A DNA stretch of 64,000 bases from Segatella copri (GCF_026015625.1 NZ_JAPDVG010000001.1:3462501-3526500); one strand, 5' to 3'. Shown: positions 43,893 through 52,711, numbered from the stretch's first letter. Notes: a model not told the origin generated them from the sequence alone. Numbers and translations: made by a program.

Positions 43893-43957
43893 TTCAATAT
43901 TCTGTTGTTTCAGACCTTTTTTTATTTAAAATAATAGCAGGTCTGTTATTCAGCGTG

Positions 43958-43965
43958 CAAAGGTA
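43958..43965 (-). promoter_or_regulatory. -7 element of the LptF/LptG-ribBA unit
   Basis: Reads TACCTTTG on the minus strand, about 66 bases before the permease start. Confidence 0.65.
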
Positions 43966-44088
43966 ATACAAAAAAATAAGAAAACCTTTATTTTTCGTTT
44001 TTTTTATATATGTAATTAGGTGAAAGAGGGGCTGAAATGTGAGGAAAAAGAGAAAATGAAACTTTTTTTGAAAATTTCTGCCGAAAAA

Positions 44089-44120
44089 TTTGTTCAATTC
44101 AAATAAATGTATTACCTTTG
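44089..44120 (+). promoter_or_regulatory. tRNA promoter with both Bacteroidetes boxes
   Basis: TTTG at 44089..44092, a 20-bp gap, then TACCTTTG at 44113..44120, 31 bases before the tRNA. It is one of the clearest complete promoters in the window. Confidence 0.8.
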
Positions 44121-44151
44121 CACCCGCAAATGAGAAATCAATTGCTTGGAT

Positions 44152-44225
44152 GGCGGGATAGCTCAGCTGGTTAGAGCGTCGGATTCATAATCCGGAGGTC
44201 GAGGGATCGTGGCCCCCTCCCGCTA
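44152..44225 (+). tRNA. tRNA-Met (anticodon CAT)
   Basis: A 74-nt tRNA. The acceptor arms GGCGGGA and TCCCGCT pair (first pair G-T), the D arm is GCTC...GAGC, and the anticodon loop TTCATAA (CAT at 44186..44188) closes on TCGGA/TCCGG. The T arm is odd: the loop reads ATCGTGG rather than TTCGAnn and its stem has one A-C mismatch in the standard register. CCA is not encoded. It may be elongator Met or the CAT-Ile precursor; sequence alone does not settle this. Confidence 0.88.
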
Positions 44226-44234
44226 CAAGATGAG

Positions 44235-44265
44235 AGACATCAACTTTTTAGTTGATGTCTTTTTT
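44235..44265 (+). terminator. tRNA terminator
   Basis: AGACATCAACT and AGTTGATGTCT form a perfect 11-bp stem followed by TTTTT. Confidence 0.9.
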
Positions 44266-44276
44266 ATGCTCTAAAC

Positions 44277-44386
44277 TTTTCCACACTTATTCACTTCTCA
44301 TAGAAAAGTTATCCACATATGTGTTGATAACTATGTTATTCCGTTGGTTATCAGATGTTTTTCCTGTTGGTAACTGGTGTGGAAAA
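44277..44386. other. Cluster of DnaA-box-like sites
   Basis: Five 9-mers within 110 bp: TTTTCCACA (44277), TTATTCACT (44287), TTATCCACA (44309, perfect box), TGTTGATAA (44322, reverse of TTATCAACA) and TGTGGAAAA (44378, reverse). The stretch is AT-rich and lies in a 300-bp gap without a gene between the tRNA and the sensor gene. Confidence 0.6.
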
Positions 44387-44485
44387 GATAAATATGAAAG
44401 ATTTTCGTATGTTTTTCTTGGTGTTCTCAGAATAAATTATTTGCAAAAAACTGACCAATGGGGCTAAAATACAAAAAAAAAGTTG

Positions 44486-44493
44486 TATATTTG
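44486..44493 (+). promoter_or_regulatory. -7 element of the hybrid two-component gene
   Basis: TATATTTG followed by CAG, 72 bases before the start codon. Confidence 0.7.
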
Positions 44494-44565
44494 CAGCGGT
44501 AAGTTTTATTTTTAGGCATTTGTTGAATGCCTCTTCTTTATAAACAAAGAATTTGCATAAGCTGT

Positions 44566-47379
44566 ATGAAACGAAAATTACACCTTATTATATATGTAGC
44601 GATCATCGTGTTGCTGACCGGTTGTGCTCAGCAGCCTAGGAAGTATGTCATTGGCGTATCCCAGTGTTCGGAAGATATCTGGCGTGATAAACTGAATGAT
44701 GAACTCAAGATGGGCGAATATCTCAACGATTCGCTTATCGTGAAACTGGCTTCTTCCAACGATGATAATGTGTTGCAGAATAAGCAAATTAACCGGTTTG
44801 TCGATGAGGGCGTAGATTTGCTTATCGTATCTCCTAATCAGCTGAGTGCTATATCCAAGGCTGTAGAGCGTGCTTACGATAAAGGTATTCCTGTGATTCT
44901 CTATGACAGGAAGACCAATTCTGATAAGTATACGGCATTTATCGGCTGCGATAACTATACGATAGGTAAGTCGATGGGCACTTTTATCGCCCAGCAGCTT
45001 CAGGGTAAAGGGCGCATCGTTGAAATCAGTGGCTTAGAGGGATCTTCGCCTGCTTTGGAGCGCCATCGTGGTTTTATGGATGCTATCAAGCCTTATTCAG
45101 GGTTACAAGTTGTAGCCTCCGAAGGAGGAAACTGGAAAGAAGAGGGTGGAATCCAGGCGATGAAACGCATATTGCAACAGACACAGGACTTTGATTATGT
45201 CTTTGCCCATAATGACCGTCTTGCCTGGGGAGCTTATGTGGCTGCCCGCCAGATGAGGGTAAAGCGTAACTATAAGTATACCGGAGTAGACGGCATGGCT
45301 ACCGAAGGTGGCGGTTTGGAACTTGTGCGCGATGGTATTTTCGAAGCCTCTTATCTTTATCCTACCAAGGGTGATGAGGTTATAGCGCTTGCCATGAAGA
45401 TATTAAAGCATAAGCCTTATAAACGTGATAATTATCTGAGCACTTCTATCATAACCCAGGCAAATGCCGATCTCACCTTGATGGAGGCTAGGGATGCCGA
45501 GCGCCAGGCGCGAAATCTGAAGGCTTTGCATAAACAGGTTGATCAGTATCTGTCTGATTATAACTCACAGAAAATCATGCTCATAGGTCTGTGTCTGTTC
45601 CTCTTTGTTTGCCTCGCAGCAGCTGCTTTGATCTTCAGAGGTTATATGATAAAAGTGAGACTGAACGAAAAATTGGCTAAGACAAATGGCGAACTGAAGC
45701 GACTGAATGTTGAATTGGGTGAGAAGAATGAGGAAATGAAGCGACTGAACGAGGAGGTATTAGAGCTGACTCATTCCCGTCTGGTATTCTTTACTAATAT
45801 CAGTCATGAATTTCGCACGCCTTTAACCCTGATAGCCGACCCGGTAGAGATGCTTCTTGAAGATACCGGCATCAAGGGAAAGAGTCGTGAACTCTTGAAG
45901 ATGGTGCAGCGTAACGCCCTTGCTCTCCAACAGTTGGTAAGTAACATTCTTGATTTCCGTAAGATTCAGAATGGTAAGATGGAACTGAAACTCTATCGTT
46001 TCGACATTGTGAAAACCTTGACGATGTGGGTGGGCGACTTCCAGCTTACTGCCGAGCGCAAGCAGATCAGACTGCATCTGGATGTTGATGACTTGACAGG
46101 CAGCCATGAAATGATTGCCGATCAGGAGAAGATTTCCCGTATCGTGTTCAATCTGTTGAGCAATGCCTTGAAATATACGCCTGCTGGTGGCGAAATCTTT
46201 GTATCGTTGAAAGATGAAGGTGCCAATCTCCGTCTTGATGTGAAAGATACGGGCAAGGGTATCTCGCAGGATGAGGCTGATAAGATCTTTGAACGCTTCT
46301 TCCAGGCTAAGGGTGCTGCCAGCGGTACGGGTATCGGTCTGGCTCTGGTGAAATCATTTGTAGAGTTGCATCATGGTGAGGCTAGGGTAGAAAGTGAACT
46401 GGGAAAGGGCTCTGATTTTATCGTTGTCATTCCTCGTGAGCAGGAGGGTGATTCACAAGTTATCCACAATGATGTGGATATTGTGGATAACTCTGTAAAT
46501 GCTTCTGCATCAACTGGTAAGAATGTTGTAGATGAATCTGTTTTGCAATATATTGACGATGGAGACAGAAGTCGTGGAAAAGTTCAGCGGTTGGTAAGCG
46601 AGAATACCAATCGTCCTACTGTTCTGGTTATTGATGATAATACTGATATCCGTCAGTATGAGCGTACACTTTTGCAGGATGAGTATATTGTTCTTGAGGC
46701 TGCTGATGGTAAAGAGGGTCTGGCTGTCGCCTTGAAAGAGGTGCCTGACCTGGTGATTTGCGATGTGATGATGCCTGTTATGGACGGATTGGAGTTGACA
46801 GAACAGCTGAAGACGAATACGGCTACCTCTCATATCCCTGTTATTATGCTTACGGCGAAGAACCTGGAGGAGCATCGCGCAGAGGGTTATGAGCATGGCG
46901 CTGATTCCTATATTACCAAACCATTCCACAGCAAGGTGCTTCTCGCCCGTATCGAGAATCTCCTGCGACAGCGTCAGCTTCTGAAGAATCTTTATCAGGG
47001 GGCTCAAGAGGCTGAGAAAGAGATTTCTGAGTCTCATTTGGAAGACCGTGACAAGCAGTTCCTCAAGCAGCTTCAAGCCATTATCCAGAAGAATCTTTCT
47101 GATAGCGAGTTTGGAGTTGAGGATATGGGACAGCAGATTGGTTTAAGCCGTGTGCAGCTCTATCGCAAGGTGAAGGCGATGACTGGCTCTTCTGTTGTAG
47201 ATTTACTCCGTAAGGCTCGCCTTGCCAAGGCTAGGCGTTTGCTCGAAACCCGTAGCATGAGTGTGTCAGAAGTTGCCTATGAAGTGGGTTTCTCAGCGCC
47301 GTCTTACTTCACAAAATGTTTCAAGGAAGAGTATGGAATGTTACCTGGTGATGTAGGTAATGTTTTGGGAAATAACTAG
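44566..47379 (+). CDS. Hybrid two-component system regulator with periplasmic sugar-binding sensor
   Basis: A 937-residue one-chain sensor-regulator. The N-terminus has a lipobox-like LLTGC (Cys20). Residues of about 26-310 form a periplasmic-binding-protein (LacI/RbsB type) sensor: YVIGVSQCSEDIW, DLLIVSPNQ, FIGCDNYTIG, FAHNDRLAWGAY and YTGVDGM. One membrane helix (about 336-358) and a coiled coil lead to HisKA with His414 in ISHEFRTPL, then HATPase (KDTGKGIS, GTGIGLALV), a receiver (VIDDNTDIRQ, ICDVMMPVMDG) and an AraC DNA-binding domain. Known relatives with this sensor respond to fructose or ribose-type monosaccharides. It may control the GH32 region. The start at 44566 fits the signal. 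Confidence 0.93.
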   Translation: MKRKLHLIIYVAIIVLLTGCAQQPRKYVIGVSQCSEDIWRDKLNDELKMGEYLNDSLIVKLASSNDDNVLQNKQINRFVDEGVDLLIVSPNQLSAISKAVERAYDKGIPVILYDRKTNSDKYTAFIGCDNYTIGKSMGTFIAQQLQGKGRIVEISGLEGSSPALERHRGFMDAIKPYSGLQVVASEGGNWKEEGGIQAMKRILQQTQDFDYVFAHNDRLAWGAYVAARQMRVKRNYKYTGVDGMATEGGGLELVRDGIFEASYLYPTKGDEVIALAMKILKHKPYKRDNYLSTSIITQANADLTLMEARDAERQARNLKALHKQVDQYLSDYNSQKIMLIGLCLFLFVCLAAAALIFRGYMIKVRLNEKLAKTNGELKRLNVELGEKNEEMKRLNEEVLELTHSRLVFFTNISHEFRTPLTLIADPVEMLLEDTGIKGKSRELLKMVQRNALALQQLVSNILDFRKIQNGKMELKLYRFDIVKTLTMWVGDFQLTAERKQIRLHLDVDDLTGSHEMIADQEKISRIVFNLLSNALKYTPAGGEIFVSLKDEGANLRLDVKDTGKGISQDEADKIFERFFQAKGAASGTGIGLALVKSFVELHHGEARVESELGKGSDFIVVIPREQEGDSQVIHNDVDIVDNSVNASASTGKNVVDESVLQYIDDGDRSRGKVQRLVSENTNRPTVLVIDDNTDIRQYERTLLQDEYIVLEAADGKEGLAVALKEVPDLVICDVMMPVMDGLELTEQLKTNTATSHIPVIMLTAKNLEEHRAEGYEHGADSYITKPFHSKVLLARIENLLRQRQLLKNLYQGAQEAEKEISESHLEDRDKQFLKQLQAIIQKNLSDSEFGVEDMGQQIGLSRVQLYRKVKAMTGSSVVDLLRKARLAKARRLLETRSMSVSEVAYEVGFSAPSYFTKCFKEEYGMLPGDVGNVLGNN
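46460..46490. other. Pair of perfect DnaA boxes inside the sensor-regulator gene
   Basis: TTATCCACA (46460..46468) and its inverse TGTGGATAA (46482..46490) with a third ATGTGGATAT-like site between them. They lie in the variable linker between kinase and receiver domains. Confidence 0.5.
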
Positions 47380-47388
47380 TAATGAGAG

Positions 47389-47427
47389 AAAGCAGCTGGG
47401 GGCAAAATGTCGTCAGCTGCTTTCCTT
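47389..47427. terminator. Bidirectional terminator between converging genes
   Basis: AAAGCAGCTG and CAGCTGCTTT form a perfect 10-bp stem with flanking A/T runs, between the sensor-regulator and dinB stops. Confidence 0.85.
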
Positions 47428-48549
47428 TTATGTCTCCCAATCTTCAAATTCCAGTTCAAGCTCTTTGTACTCAGGCTTTTGTATACTGTTTTCTTTATCC
47501 TCCATCCTTGCTTCTTCGGATGTTGCATTGCTTACGGATAGACCGATAAGACGGATGGGATGGATTGAAGAGTAATCTACCTGTTGAAGTAAGCGCTTCG
47601 CCAGGGGCAAGATATCATCCTTCTTTTTCAGAACCTTTTCTTGTGAGATGCTTCGTGTTATCTGGGTAAAATCGGCAAACTTCACCTTCAGCGTCAGGGT
47701 TCTTCCTTCGAAACCGCTTTTGGCGATGCGCTCCAGCAGTTCGAGTACGGTATGATACAGTTCGATAATCACAGCCGTTTTTAGATAGATATCTTCCAGG
47801 AAAGTCTGTTCGCAGCCTACCGATTTCCGTTCCCGGTAGGTGATGACAGGTCGTTCATCTATCCCCCTTGCGAAATCATAGAAGATGTGTCCGGCTTTTC
47901 CGAACACTTCTACCAGATGTTCTTCGGATACTTTCCTCAGGTCAGCTCCGTTGAAGATACCCATGAAATGCATCTTTTGCAGTGTTTTCTTGCCCACGCC
48001 CCAGAAATCCTCTACAGGAAGCTGGGCGATGAAATCGAGTGCCTTGTCGGGATGAATGGTGCAGATGCCGTCGGGCTTGCGGTAATCAGAAGCCACTTTG
48101 GCGAGAAACTTGCAGTAGCTGATGCCAGCCGAGGCGGTGAGTCCGGTTGCCTCCTTGATACGGGTTTTGATTTCTTTGGCAATATCCACCGCCAGTTCTA
48201 TCCCTTTCTTATTCTGTGTTACATCAAGAAAGGCTTCATCAATGGAGATGGGTTCGATGAGGTCGGTATATTCCTGGAATATCTGATGTATCTGATGGGA
48301 TATTTTAGCATAATAATCATGCCGGCAGGGCACGATGATGAGGTTAGGGCAGCGCTGCTTGGCTTGAGCGATGGATTGCGCCGAGTGAACGCCATACTTC
48401 CTTGCCTCATAGCTGGCTGTAGAAACCACACCACGAGGTCCGTCGAAGCCAACCGCTACCGGTTTGCCCCGAAGTTCCGGATTGTCTCTTTGCTCTACCG
48501 CAGCAAAGAAGGCATCCATGTCGATATGTATGATCTTTCGCTCTGTCAT
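47428..48549 (-). CDS. dinB: DNA polymerase IV
   Basis: A 373-residue Y-family polymerase from the ATG at 48549 (the open frame extends upstream without family sequence). Catalytic motifs are HIDMDAFFAAVEQRD and PISIDEAFLDVT; the thumb has the helix-hairpin-helix KTLQKMHFMGIFNGADL and FYDFARGID, and the little-finger domain has RTLTLKVKFADFTQITRS. It performs translesion synthesis. The C-terminus ends in an acidic ELEFEDWET; no clear beta-clamp motif was confirmed. Confidence 0.95.
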   Translation of the reverse strand: MTERKIIHIDMDAFFAAVEQRDNPELRGKPVAVGFDGPRGVVSTASYEARKYGVHSAQSIAQAKQRCPNLIIVPCRHDYYAKISHQIHQIFQEYTDLIEPISIDEAFLDVTQNKKGIELAVDIAKEIKTRIKEATGLTASAGISYCKFLAKVASDYRKPDGICTIHPDKALDFIAQLPVEDFWGVGKKTLQKMHFMGIFNGADLRKVSEEHLVEVFGKAGHIFYDFARGIDERPVITYRERKSVGCEQTFLEDIYLKTAVIIELYHTVLELLERIAKSGFEGRTLTLKVKFADFTQITRSISQEKVLKKKDDILPLAKRLLQQVDYSSIHPIRLIGLSVSNATSEEARMEDKENSIQKPEYKELELEFEDWET

Positions 48550-48605
48550 TGTTATGCAAACTGGCAATATAATGCGAGTTTGGCATGAATTCATTCTCTA
48601 TGTGT

Positions 48606-50366
48606 TTATATTTCATTTACTTCGTCAATTCTCGCCAGTTCCCATCCCTTGAACTGCATGATAATCTTATGGAGTGTCGTGCCTTGGCGTAATGCCTCCA
48701 CTCTTGGTGCTTTGGCATATCGCTTGATTTGTTCCTCGGCATCAAGCCATTGCTTTGCACCCTTAGTCATCTTGCCATCTTCTGTTAGAGTATCGAATTC
48801 TTTCTTAGACAATACCTTTAGCTCGATGATATAACTATGCTTCGTAGGGTAGTGGGTCAAGTTTGGAAGGAGGAAGAAATCGCAATAACCATGGTTCAAT
48901 TCCAACTCTGGGGCAGTATAGTAATAATTGTTGAGGCTGAAATATGCCATGAAGAAACCTTGCAAGTTGCGCTCTGCCTCTATGCCATCCCTAACAGATG
49001 ATACTTCGGCGTATGCTTTTGCCATATACTCCAAGCATTCCTTCCACTTGCCCTCAAAAGCCATATAGGTAAACATGGTCTTGAGGTTGGAGGTATTGAT
49101 GTATTTCTCCTCTTGATACTGCTCTAACAGATAATTATAATATTGTTTGCGTACATTATTATTAGGAATGCCCAAAATCAGTTGATCTCCAAAAGTATCC
49201 TTGATGGTCAACATACCATAGTAGAACAATAAACTGATGAATATCTCAGGATTTGTCAATGCCTTTGCCGGGAATGATTCCTCGATGTTTCCTACAATTT
49301 CTCCTTTTTCCGCAATGGTCATGATGACACCCTTTCGGTCTCCGTCCAACTTGTCGAGCTGGAGGAGCTTCTTCATCTTGTTGTAGTCGGTCTTGGTGTT
49401 AGGGTCAATCATCTGGCGTGGAGCTTCCCCAGTCTCCATATAGTTGCGGAGATAGTATAGTACCATGTCGCAGTTGAATACCTTGCTTTGGGTTCTCAAT
49501 GCCTCCTCTGAAAAACAATAGTTGTCGTACCAAGGTTTCATGTCCTCGATAATAGCTTCTACATCTGTATCGGCTGGTAAGTCGCCTGAATTCTTGTAGT
49601 AAGTGAATAGGTCTCTTACATCTTCTGTGGAGAAACCAAGCATCTGGTTGAATGGTGCCTTGGTAGAGATATGCCAGCCGATGTTGAAACCGCTGGTTAA
49701 GTCATCGAGCGTTACAGGGCTTACACCAGTCATGAAGATACGGGCAAACATGCCCTTGAACACCTTGAAAATCTCACGATAGAAGCCGCTGGCATGGGTC
49801 AATGCCCAATATACATCTTCCCCGTGCTCGTTAAGCACCACGTTGGTGAAGTTGTCGTATTCGTCCACGATGAGGAATAGTTGATAACCATTCTTCTGAG
49901 CCTCCATTGCGAGGGCGTTCAATTTGCCCGAAGCATAGTTGATGCCTTTTATCTTGGCGATAGCCTCTGGGGTATAGTAGTCCTTGTAAAGCGTATCTAC
50001 AAAGAAATCCACGCATTGACCGCAATAGTCATTGAATCGGTCTTCCAAGAGCTTGATGCCGCCTCCTATCTTCGAGAAGTCAAGGTATAGTACTTGGTAC
50101 TTGCCCTGCTGTGGGGTAGGATGGGAGCCAATCCAAAGGTTGCCAAAAAGTTCTTGGAACCTTTCTGTCATGCTGATGTCGTAATAAGCACGCATCATGC
50201 TTATCAGCAAACTCTTGCCGAATCTTCGAGGACGTATAAAGAAGAGAGCGTCTGCCTCTTTTTCCAGCAAAGGCAGATACATAGTCTTATCGACATAATA
50301 CTGGTTTCGCTCGATAATATCGACGAAATTAGATACTCCGTATGGTACTCTTTTAGATTGTTCCAT
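48606..50366 (-). CDS. AAA-ATPase-like protein with C-terminal PD-(D/E)XK nuclease-like domain
   Basis: A 586-residue protein of a family highly amplified in Bacteroidales. The N-terminus VPYGVSNFVDIIERNQYYVDKT is the family signature; Walker A is FFIRPRRFGKSLL and Walker B is LFLIVDEYDNF. The middle has RQMIDPNTKTDYNKMKKLL and FYYGMLTIKD. The C-terminal domain has YIIELKVL (ExK of a nuclease fold). The family is of unknown function, probably linked to mobile or defence systems. Two damaged relatives are in the same window (22362..22655 and 52754..53124). It has its own -7 box at 50400. Confidence 0.88.
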   Translation of the reverse strand: MEQSKRVPYGVSNFVDIIERNQYYVDKTMYLPLLEKEADALFFIRPRRFGKSLLISMMRAYYDISMTERFQELFGNLWIGSHPTPQQGKYQVLYLDFSKIGGGIKLLEDRFNDYCGQCVDFFVDTLYKDYYTPEAIAKIKGINYASGKLNALAMEAQKNGYQLFLIVDEYDNFTNVVLNEHGEDVYWALTHASGFYREIFKVFKGMFARIFMTGVSPVTLDDLTSGFNIGWHISTKAPFNQMLGFSTEDVRDLFTYYKNSGDLPADTDVEAIIEDMKPWYDNYCFSEEALRTQSKVFNCDMVLYYLRNYMETGEAPRQMIDPNTKTDYNKMKKLLQLDKLDGDRKGVIMTIAEKGEIVGNIEESFPAKALTNPEIFISLLFYYGMLTIKDTFGDQLILGIPNNNVRKQYYNYLLEQYQEEKYINTSNLKTMFTYMAFEGKWKECLEYMAKAYAEVSSVRDGIEAERNLQGFFMAYFSLNNYYYTAPELELNHGYCDFFLLPNLTHYPTKHSYIIELKVLSKKEFDTLTEDGKMTKGAKQWLDAEEQIKRYAKAPRVEALRQGTTLHKIIMQFKGWELARIDEVNEI

Positions 50367-50399
50367 GATGAATGATTCCTTTCTTTCTTATTCTTTCTG

Positions 50400-50407
50400 C
50401 AAAGATA
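50400..50407 (-). promoter_or_regulatory. -7 element of the AAA-ATPase-like gene
   Basis: Reads TATCTTTG on the minus strand, 34 bases before the start. Confidence 0.7.
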
Positions 50408-50582
50408 ATGGAAATATTTGATATTTGTGCCGTTTTGGTGAAAAAAATGTTTTGAATCATTGCAGAAGCCCCCATGCTTTTCGTTTATCCTCTATTGCTT
50501 ATGTTATGTTGGACGAATTCTTGTATCTGATGCAATGGTTTTTTAACGCTGTTTTTTGTATGAGTCATTTCTTTGCCTATTG

Positions 50583-50868
50583 AAACAGGCTTCGTTGGTC
50601 ATTGCAAGTACTTGCGTTAGCCAATGAAAGTACTTACGATAGCCAACGAAGCTATCTGTGTCTGTTTCCGGAGTCGTCATCGATAGCTTATTGAGTCGTC
50701 TCCGTTAATTCATTGAGACATCTCCGATAGCTTGCAAAGCCGATTGAATATGCTAACTCAGTTACTTTAGTAAGCTCACTCAGCCACTTTCGTAAGCTGA
50801 TTCAAGCACTTGTACTCGTAAACTCAAGCACTTGTACTCACTAATTCAAGTACATCATGATACGTTCT
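50583..50868. repeat. 22-bp period tandem array, thirteen drifting units
   Basis: Thirteen contiguous 22-bp units starting at 50583. Adjacent units are most alike: 50605/50627 share AAGTACTT and TAGCCAA; 50671/50693 share GAGTCGTC; 50803/50825 share CAAGCACTTGTACTC. Most units carry a GTTAGC or GATAGC core in the middle. The consensus matches the array at 3320..3539. No frame spans it. Confidence 0.85.
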
Positions 50869-50885
50869 TATTAGTCTGTTGTGAT

Positions 50886-51065
50886 TGTTTTTTTTCTTGC
50901 AAGAATTGCCATATTGCCATATCTTACAACTAACTGTCAGATTATAAGTATATTAAGGCTATGGCAATTCTCAGTATTTGGGCTTTATCTGCCATATAAT
51001 TGCCATAAAATAGCGATATTTAGGTGTTTTAGAGGCAAAAAGACAGGAAGCATTGCGCAAAAACA
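50886..51065. other. Poly-T plus TGCCA-rich module after the 22-bp array
   Basis: Eight T residues are followed by repeated ATTGCCATA, the inverse TATGGCAAT about 50 bases later, two more TGCCATA motifs and AGGTGTTTTAGAGG. The order parallels 3573..3730. The stretch from 51066 to 51140 shows nothing further. Confidence 0.6.
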
Positions 51066-51163
51066 CTTGTTTTCGGTTCGATACTTAGCTATTGCCATTG
51101 TTTTTTTGTAGTATTCGGTTCAATGCATGGTGAATTCCATTGTCTTATACGTGAAAAAGTTGT

Positions 51164-51323
51164 CACCTTTAGGATGGTTAAACTAAATATGTTACTATCT
51201 ATTTTTCTTATCACTAAATGAGTTACGCATTTTTAATTTTATCACTATATGGGTTGTCAGCGAATCCCCATTATACCTAACTAGGTTACTCTTTTTAAGG
51301 AGCTATCCCTAGAAAGGTTACGG
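51164..51323. repeat. Six degenerate iterons at the left end of the IS
   Basis: Motifs of the form CTAnATnnGTTAC at 51164, 51181, 51212, 51243, 51279 and 51307, mostly about 28-36 bp apart (one gap is 17). They fill the 220-bp non-coding end of the element. Confidence 0.55.
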
Positions 51324-51362
51324 TGATGATATTCTTTCAAATGCAAAGATACACATTTTCAA

Positions 51363-52265
51363 CTAATTAGAAGAATTTTCCCAAGGATTTTTCCACATTT
51401 TCTGCTGTGGCCCCGCTTGAGTATGTGCAACAGATGGTGTTTGATTACCGATACTCATATGCGGTCTTTCGTCGTTATAAAACGCAATAATCCTGGTCAG
51501 TTCCTTCTTACATACTTTACGAGTAGGAATTGTCATCCTATAAAGCCATTCCGTTTTTAAAATGCCGTTTGCACGTTCTGCTATGGCATTCTCCAAAGGA
51601 TCTCCTGTTTGAGTCATACTTATTTGTGAGCCATGACTTTTTAGGATAGACACATAATTCTGACTGCAATACTGGCTTCCTCTGTCAGAGTGATGGATGA
51701 GTCCTTTTGCAGTTTCTTCATCAATGCTTTTATATGCCATTTTAAGCGCTTCTAATGGATATACAGTTTCTAATGTTGGACCAACAGCCCATCCAACGAT
51801 TTTATGGGAATACAGGTCTGTTATAAGCGAGAGGTAGCACACACCTTCATTGGTTTCAACATAGGTGATGTCACTTGCCCAAATCTGGTTCGGATGGGTA
51901 GGAACTACTCCCTTAATCAAGTTTGGATATTTGCGGTAATTATGGTCGGAATCTGTTGTCTTATAGCGCCTACGGCGCTTTATACGCACCATGAGCCCAT
52001 GCTTACGCAGCATCTCAATAAATGCGTCACGACCAGGGAAGCAGCCTGTATCCTCAAACATCTGTTTCAATATGGCATGCAACTTTACAGCTCCTAAGCC
52101 AGGATTTGACTTACGATACTCACGTGCCTTTTCAATGATGATAGACTCAATGACATCTTCAGCAAAGCCGTCAGAGACATTGCGCTTATTATATGCTTGC
52201 CGGGTGAAACCAAACAGCCCGCATAGAGTGCCTAAACCTTGACTCTGGCACTCTGTGCGGAGCAA
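51363..52265 (-). CDS. IS3-family transposase OrfB (DDE integrase)
   Basis: The 300-residue catalytic half of the transposase. After an HTH_21-like segment, the retroviral-integrase core shows the DDE triad: Asp in WASDITYVET, Asp in GLIHHSDRGSQYCS and Glu in NAIAERANGILKTEW. It probably is made mainly as an OrfAB fusion; the frame continues upstream of the TTG at 52265 into the orfA reading frame at the A7 slip site, giving IWYQTVSLLRTECQSQG without a gap. Confidence 0.93.
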   Translation of the reverse strand: MLRTECQSQGLGTLCGLFGFTRQAYNKRNVSDGFAEDVIESIIIEKAREYRKSNPGLGAVKLHAILKQMFEDTGCFPGRDAFIEMLRKHGLMVRIKRRRRYKTTDSDHNYRKYPNLIKGVVPTHPNQIWASDITYVETNEGVCYLSLITDLYSHKIVGWAVGPTLETVYPLEALKMAYKSIDEETAKGLIHHSDRGSQYCSQNYVSILKSHGSQISMTQTGDPLENAIAERANGILKTEWLYRMTIPTRKVCKKELTRIIAFYNDERPHMSIGNQTPSVAHTQAGPQQKMWKNPWENSSN

Positions 52266-52267
52266 GC

Positions 52268-52711
52268 TTACTGTTTGGTACCAGATTTTTTTCTCACAGG
52301 AATATTGAAGGTTTCTTCTGCGAGGTCAATCATGGTGGAGAATGCCTTAGAGCGAAGCTTCTCTAACTCCAAAGCCTTGCGGAGACGCTTAATCTCTGCA
52401 TCTTTCTCTTTCAACTGTTCATTTGTTGTCTTTGCCATATCGTCACGGTTTTGGTCTTCTGGCGGCAAAGATAACAAATCTTTTTCATTTAAGAACTTAT
52501 CCATCCAAGAAAATAGCACTGTACGACTGCTTATATAGTATTTCTTGATGATTTCTTCTGCTGGGAGCCCACTCTCCATATACTCTCGAACTATCATGAT
52601 ACGATCATCATCTGTAAAAGAGTAGCTATTCAACTCTACCTCACGGGTCTCAAACCAACCAGTGTCCTCATTATACACACGTTCAATTCTTGTCTTACGT
52701 TTCATTGTCAC
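52268..52711 (-). CDS. IS3-family transposase OrfA (DNA-binding)
   Basis: A 147-residue protein from GTG 52711 (ATG 52705 also possible). Residues of about 35-75 are a helix-turn-helix (IVREYMESGLPAEEIIKKYY), followed by a leucine-zipper-like coiled coil (LKEKDAEIKRLRKALELEKL). It binds the IS ends. The C-terminus VRKKSGTKQ is where ribosomes shift into orfB. Confidence 0.9.
   Translation of the reverse strand: MTMKRKTRIERVYNEDTGWFETREVELNSYSFTDDDRIMIVREYMESGLPAEEIIKKYYISSRTVLFSWMDKFLNEKDLLSLPPEDQNRDDMAKTTNEQLKEKDAEIKRLRKALELEKLRSKAFSTMIDLAEETFNIPVRKKSGTKQ
52286..52292 (-). promoter_or_regulatory. A7 slippery site for -1 frameshift
   Basis: On the coding strand A-AAA-AAA within AGAAAAAAATCTGG, eight codons before the orfA stop. 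A -1 shift joins orfA to orfB, as usual for IS3-family elements. Confidence 0.8.
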
